Positions 60,474 through 64,000 of a stretch of DNA of 64,000 nucleotides are shown here, one piece after another. The translations under genes and the position numbers were made by a program. Under the pieces are notes generated by a model. The model did not search any database. It was not told where the DNA came from and saw only the letters and a list, made by a program, of their open reading frames with translations. This DNA is from Nannocystis pusilla (GTDB lineage Bacteria > Myxococcota_A > Polyangia > Nannocystales > Nannocystaceae). Location: the NCBI RefSeq assembly GCF_026626665.1, contig NZ_JAPNKE010000002.1:6177168-6241167 (forward strand), written 5' to 3'. Numbering within the stretch: position 1 is the first letter of the stretch; the number at the start of each line of letters is the position of its first letter.

Positions 60474-60581
60474 GCAGGTCACGTCAGCGGTGAAGTCGCC
60501 GCGACGCGACAGAGAATTGCGGGGCCCTTCGAGAGAGGCCGCGGGCGAATCCGCGCGCGGCCTCGTCGAGCGGCGGTTGCT

Positions 60582-61175
60582 TCAGCTCGGCGGCGGGCCC
60601 TGCCACGTGCCGATCTGGCCGGCGTCGTTGACCGCGAGCTTGCTCGGGCCGCCGCGCTGGTCGATGCCGATGCGGATCGCGTCCGTCGATACCCCGAGAT
60701 GGAGGAGCTCCACGGTGGTCGCCTCGATCAGCTCCTGGCGCCGCTCGTTGTGCTCCGTCAGCATCATCGTGGCGACCCGCACCGCGCCGCGCACGACGAT
60801 GTCGCCGAGGATCGTGTGCAGGGCGCCGGGAACGTCGAGCGCGACGTCGGAGCTGACGTGCACCAGCCTGGAGCCCACCTTGCGGGCCACGGGGTCGTCG
60901 ACGAAGAGCGCCACGCCGATGCACGAGTCGATCCCGAACGTGTAGCTGCCGGAGCGCTGCCGGCGTTCGATCGGCGTCGAGGCGTCGTCGCTGTTACGAC
61001 CGACATAACCCTCCACCCGCCTCCAGACGCCGCTATTGTATTCGTCGACGCCGATCATCTTGATCGGGTAGCGGTAGGGGCCCAGGATCCTGGGGTCCGC
61101 GTTGAAATGGATGGCGGGCGGGATGTGTCCATTGGTGGCGTAGTAGACCCGGGTTTCCGGTGTTGATGGATTCAT
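60582..61175 (-). CDS. CheD-like (deamidase-fold) protein
   Basis: This 197-residue protein has an N-terminal 75-residue region of unknown type. A stretch reading SYTFGIDSCIGVALFVDD and KVGSRLVHVSSD follows. That parallels the CheD core (TxGxxSCxGVxLxD ... VGGxxHxxLP), placing a Cys and a His where CheD glutamine deamidases have their catalytic pair. The later part (ERRQELIEATTVELLHLGVS, IDQRGGPSKLAVNDAGQI) parallels the CheD C-terminal strands. No chemotaxis genes are nearby. It follows the MACPF gene by 37 bp, so it may be an effector partner. Assignment is by eye. Confidence 0.6.
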   Translation of the reverse strand: MNPSTPETRVYYATNGHIPPAIHFNADPRILGPYRYPIKMIGVDEYNSGVWRRVEGYVGRNSDDASTPIERRQRSGSYTFGIDSCIGVALFVDDPVARKVGSRLVHVSSDVALDVPGALHTILGDIVVRGAVRVATMMLTEHNERRQELIEATTVELLHLGVSTDAIRIGIDQRGGPSKLAVNDAGQIGTWQGPPPS

Positions 61176-61212
61176 GACGTCTGTCTCCGCAAGGGTGTGT
61201 CGTCGTCGTCGT

Positions 61213-62745
61213 TCACGCGGTGGGCGTCGGGTCGGCCTCGGCGAGGACCGCGGAGCCCGCCGAGAAGGTGTAGCGCCGCACGTCGCGCTGCCAGTAGAAG
61301 AGCACCTCCTGGGACAGAGGCTTCTTGCTGGTGTCGAGGCGCTCGACGCCGGTGTGCGGGCCCATGCCCGGGATGCCGACGAGCAGGTAGCTCAGCGGGG
61401 AGGCCGCGGGGTCGCGCGACGGCTGGCTGCGCTCCATCCACAACGAGAGCATGTCGCCGGCGCCGGCGGCCCGCAGGAGCGCGGCCAGCTTGGCCGTCGG
61501 GGCCCGATCGACGCTGAGGCCGAAGCTGGCGAGGACGAGGACCTGCCCCGTGCCCGAGAAGTCGAAGCCGACGAGGTCGGCGGCGATCCGGTCGTACATC
61601 GCCTGGTAGGCGGCGACCGACGCGTTTTCGGCGCCGTAATAGCGGTCGTAGATCACGCCGTCCGGGCCGATCTTCTCGCGGTCGAGGACGATCATCTGAA
61701 AGCCGTTCGGGCGCGCCGCGGGCTCGTCGGGGGTCAAGGGCCTGCCGAGCACGATGGTGGGCACGGCGCCCGGCAGGGACGGCACGACCGCGGTCATGCG
61801 CGGGTGCAGCGTCGACAGCAGCTTGACGAAGGCGTCCTGGACGAGCTTGCGCCGGTCGTCCTCGGGGATGAGCTCCCAGACGCCGAGGAGTTGGAAGTCG
61901 GCGACCCCGGGGGCCGACCGGATCGAGTCCAGCCAGCGCTCGTAGGCCTCGACCGTCTCGCTGCTCGGCTGGCCCGGGTCGACCGAGATCAGGCGTGCGA
62001 GCAGCCCGGGATCGCCGCCGCGGGCCAGGATGTTGACGGTGCGGCTGCTGAGGTACTTCTTGAATTCCTCGGACTGCTTGATCTCGCCCGAGACCTCGCC
62101 GGCGTAGAAGACCCCGTTGTACTCCGCCTTCACCTGCACGGCGATGCTGCGCGTGCTCAGCGTCGAGCTCTTGTTGACGGCGACGTAGTACTCGAGGGTC
62201 CCGCCGAGGGCGAGCTCGGCGACGAAGTAGAAGCCGAAGTCGTGGAAGAAGGCGGCGAAGGCCGGGAGCGTCGCGGGCGTCACCTCGCCGGGCAGCGACC
62301 TGTACGCGTCGATGAACCCCTTCGACAGCGCCTTGACCGCGCGATTCAGGTCGAGCCGCAGCAGGGCGAGCCGCTGATACAGGTTCGTGAAAGAATACGC
62401 GTACTCGGACGTCCGCGTGAAGGTCTGGCTGTACGCTGCCTCCATTTGCCCCGAGAAGCCGCCGGCGCTGACATGGACGCCGGCCTTGGCCGAAAACGAG
62501 CTCTGGAATTCCTCCCGCGTCTCGACGGTGTCGACGAGGTACTTGCCCTCGGTATCGACGATGCCCGTCACGTAGTCGGGAATCGTGTACTCCTGCTCGA
62601 GGAACTTGAACGACCTCGTGCCGACCTTGTCGGGGTCGAGGATCGGCCGGAGGAGCTCCCCCGGGATGTGATAGGCGCCGCTGATGTCGAAGCCCTGGCC
62701 GAGGAAATTCGCCTGGGTGAGAGTCTGTGTGAGCGTGCTGGTCAT
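61213..62745 (-). CDS. MACPF (perforin-like) domain protein with ILEI/PANDER-like C-terminus
   Basis: This 510-residue protein has a region at about 60-300 with EFQSSFSAKAGVHVSAGGFS, QMEAAYSQTFTRTSEYAYSF and FAAFFHDFGFYFVAELALGG. The last fits the MACPF signature (Phe-x-x-x-[Tyr/Phe]-Gly-x-[His/Tyr]-[Phe/Tyr] ... Gly-Gly). The C-terminal third (NGFQMIVLDREKIGPDGVIY, TGQVLVLASFGLSVDRAPTA, SPLSYLLVGIPGMG) resembles the ILEI/PANDER domain. No signal peptide is present, so it may be released by lysis or a secretion system. MACPF proteins form large membrane pores. It is first in a two-gene operon with the CheD-like protein. Confidence 0.8.
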   Translation of the reverse strand: MTSTLTQTLTQANFLGQGFDISGAYHIPGELLRPILDPDKVGTRSFKFLEQEYTIPDYVTGIVDTEGKYLVDTVETREEFQSSFSAKAGVHVSAGGFSGQMEAAYSQTFTRTSEYAYSFTNLYQRLALLRLDLNRAVKALSKGFIDAYRSLPGEVTPATLPAFAAFFHDFGFYFVAELALGGTLEYYVAVNKSSTLSTRSIAVQVKAEYNGVFYAGEVSGEIKQSEEFKKYLSSRTVNILARGGDPGLLARLISVDPGQPSSETVEAYERWLDSIRSAPGVADFQLLGVWELIPEDDRRKLVQDAFVKLLSTLHPRMTAVVPSLPGAVPTIVLGRPLTPDEPAARPNGFQMIVLDREKIGPDGVIYDRYYGAENASVAAYQAMYDRIAADLVGFDFSGTGQVLVLASFGLSVDRAPTAKLAALLRAAGAGDMLSLWMERSQPSRDPAASPLSYLLVGIPGMGPHTGVERLDTSKKPLSQEVLFYWQRDVRRYTFSAGSAVLAEADPTPTA

Positions 62746-62809
62746 CGTCGTTCTCCTGGTGCTGCGAGTGGCGCCCCCCGCCGCCGCGCGTCGCGGCCGG
62801 CGTCCGGGC

Positions 62810-63115
62810 TCACCAGAAAGGTCCGAGGACGACGAAGATAGTGCGGTCCGGCTGAAAGAATTTTCGACGATCGAAGATTCGGCGCCGGCCAGGCCCGGCG
62901 TTCTTCCGCACCGCGAAGGCCCTCGCGTCGAGGTCGTCGGCGACCTGCGCGGTGCCGCCGAGCTCGCGCCTGTGACGCTGGACCTGCTCGGCGAGCAACT
63001 CCGCGGCTCGCCACAGCCGCGTCTGAACCGTCCCGCGGGGGACCTCACAGCAGAGCTCGTGCGTGTTGATCTGCCACTTGAGAGAGCGTCATCCGCCGCG
63101 GCATGCCCGCCTCGG
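62810..63115 (-). pseudogene. Fragment resembling sigma factor region 4
   Basis: Two reverse frames together read MPRRMTLSQVADQ and INTHELCCEVPRGTVQTRLW followed by RAAELLAEQVQRHRREL. PRGTVQTRLWRA is typical of the region 4 helix-turn-helix of ECF sigma factors. No region 2 is present and the pieces are in different frames, so it looks like a remnant. It may alternatively be a small intact regulator with a base-call error. Confidence 0.35.
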
Positions 63116-63139
63116 CGGGTGCCATCGCAGCGCGCAAGC

Positions 63140-63175
63140 GGCGACGGACGCGAGCCTTCGCTAGCGTCCGTCGCC
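63140..63175. terminator. Strong hairpin after the GDSL esterase gene
   Basis: A 16-bp stem with one mismatch (GGCGACGGACGC arms) and a 4-nt loop lies about 50 bp after the stop of the esterase gene (leftward). It has no T-run, so termination would depend on stem strength alone. Confidence 0.65.
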
Positions 63176-63223
63176 GGTGGATGAAGATGACGCGGTGCCG
63201 GGCAGCGTCCGCACTACCGCCCG

Positions 63224-64000
63224 TCAGGGTGTACAGCCGCGGGCATCGAGCGCGAGCCGCCAGCGCGCGGCCATGTCGGAGTAGCCGCTCCAGTTGGGGT
63301 GGAGGCCGTCCTCGATCGTCGCCGCCGGGAACAGGGTGTTGTGATCGACGGTGTAGACGGTCTGGCCGATGGCGCGACGGGCGGCCGCGACCGTGTCGAG
63401 GTGGGCGTTGTAGAGGTTGATCTGGGTGTTGAGCCCGGCCCAGGCTCCGGCGGCCGGGATGATCTTCGCCATCAAAACCATCGCGCCGGGGTTCGCGGTC
63501 TTGAGCTCGTCGAGCAGGTCGTACAGCCCGGTGAGGGCGAAGGCGTGCTGCGGGTACGGCTGGGCCCACATGTCATTGGTGCCCGAGTGGAGCAGGATGA
63601 CGTGGGGATTGTAGGCAGTCGACCCTTGCGCCACCGTGTCGGCGATCTGGGCGTTCGTATACCCCGGGTAGCCCGAATGCCCTCTCTGATTCCAGCTGTA
63701 CATCAGCGGGGTATAATGATCGTTGCGAGCGCCCACCATTTGGATCGGGCCGACCGCCGCCGACGGCGTGAGGGCGAAGCTGGCGACCAGGTGGGCCCGG
63801 TAACCGCCGTTGTAGGTGCCGTAAGGGTCGATGCTCTGGGCGTAGTTGGAGTTCTGCCCGTAGGTGATCGAGTCGCCGAGCGCGAGGATCCGGCACGGCG
63901 CTCCGGGGCCTCGCTGGTCTCGGGCGGGGCGGCGAGCTCGTCCAGGAGGTCCGCCTCGGCCGCGATGTCCTCCTCCTCGCTCGTGTCGCTCGCGCTGGCG
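63224..64000 (-). CDS. GDSL/SGNH-type esterase, N-terminus outside window (one frame break)
   Basis: The reverse strand encodes an SGNH hydrolase. The nucleophile Ser is in RILALGDSITYGQNSNYAQS, Gly and Asn in LLHSGTNDMWAQPYPQ, and His in IEDGLHPNWSGYSDMA. The mature domain is about 220 residues. Upstream, an acidic linker (SDTSEEEDIAAEADLLDELA, APPETSEAPE) is in another frame, so a base was probably lost near 63898 (CCGGGGCC). The start lies beyond the right edge. Likely a secreted esterase or lipase acting on esters of lipids or sugars. Confidence 0.85.
   Translation of the reverse strand, partial: RQRERHERGGGHRGRGGPPGRARRPARDQRGPGAPCRILALGDSITYGQNSNYAQSIDPYGTYNGGYRAHLVASFALTPSAAVGPIQMVGARNDHYTPLMYSWNQRGHSGYPGYTNAQIADTVAQGSTAYNPHVILLHSGTNDMWAQPYPQHAFALTGLYDLLDELKTANPGAMVLMAKIIPAAGAWAGLNTQINLYNAHLDTVAAARRAIGQTVYTVDHNTLFPAATIEDGLHPNWSGYSDMAARWRLALDARGCTP

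Overview
The window is GC-rich DNA from a myxobacterium-like organism (Myxococcota). I infer a Nannocystis-type relative from the many Ser/Thr kinases with C-terminal membrane anchors, Ser/Thr/Cys-rich lipoproteins with simple-repeat linkers, an AgmX/PglI-like protein, ECF sigma factors and many sigma54-type promoters. That placement rests on gene style only; no 16S gene, tRNA, IS element, phage or CRISPR array was seen. At least nine otherwise well-conserved genes are split by one or more single-base losses, mostly in short homopolymers. Under-calling in a draft assembly is more likely than real decay, so I annotate these as single genes and mark the breaks.

Layout. 0-2 kb: edge of a type VI secretion baseplate cluster (tssF, tssE). 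2.5-12 kb: DUF6010 membrane protein, ECF sigma factor plus TPR Ser/Thr kinase, acidic proteins, GFA and KGG stress-type proteins, a Cys-rich lipoprotein and an arylamine N-acetyltransferase. 12.6-15.7 kb: PAS histidine kinase and a receiver-adenylate cyclase protein. 15.8-27 kb: AgmX/PglI-like membrane protein, IHF-alpha/HU, two related Ser/Thr kinases, DUF1918, a small secreted protein, a single-domain receiver, a winged-helix-like protein and a TPR protein with an ATPase-like domain. 27-30 kb: OmpA-type lipoprotein, another lipoprotein, flavodoxin.

30-60 kb is the most interesting part. Twelve -24/-12 (sigma54) promoters were found by eye, ten of them with a shared upstream site of the form GTGCAG-N3-CTGCRC-N4-RCGCAA (core NTGCRY-N4-RYGCAN). 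The core lies 50-53 or 59-64 bp upstream of the -24 element, two classes one helical turn apart. The promoters precede a rhomboid protease, a membrane protein, a lipoprotein plus L,D-transpeptidase, an alcohol dehydrogenase, a membrane-protein pair, a GAF-GAF histidine kinase, a CBS protein plus MgtC/DUF4010 protein, two further membrane proteins, an NtrC-like regulator followed by a P-type ATPase and a CoA-transferase, a sigma70-family factor, a receiver protein and a second CBS protein. Inside the region lies a globin-coupled sensor histidine kinase overlapping a complete sigma54 activator (GSFTGA loop intact), the best candidate for the controller. The gene content (heme sensor, GAF kinase, paired-CBS proteins, cation ATPase, dehydrogenase; DUF1918 lies elsewhere in the window) resembles the mycobacterial DosR hypoxia/dormancy regulon, but here it would be wired through sigma54 with a secondary sigma70 factor downstream.

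60-64 kb: a small membrane protein, a CheD-like Cys/His protein next to a MACPF (perforin-like) protein in an apparent two-gene operon, a sigma-region-4-like fragment, and a GDSL/SGNH esterase running off the window.
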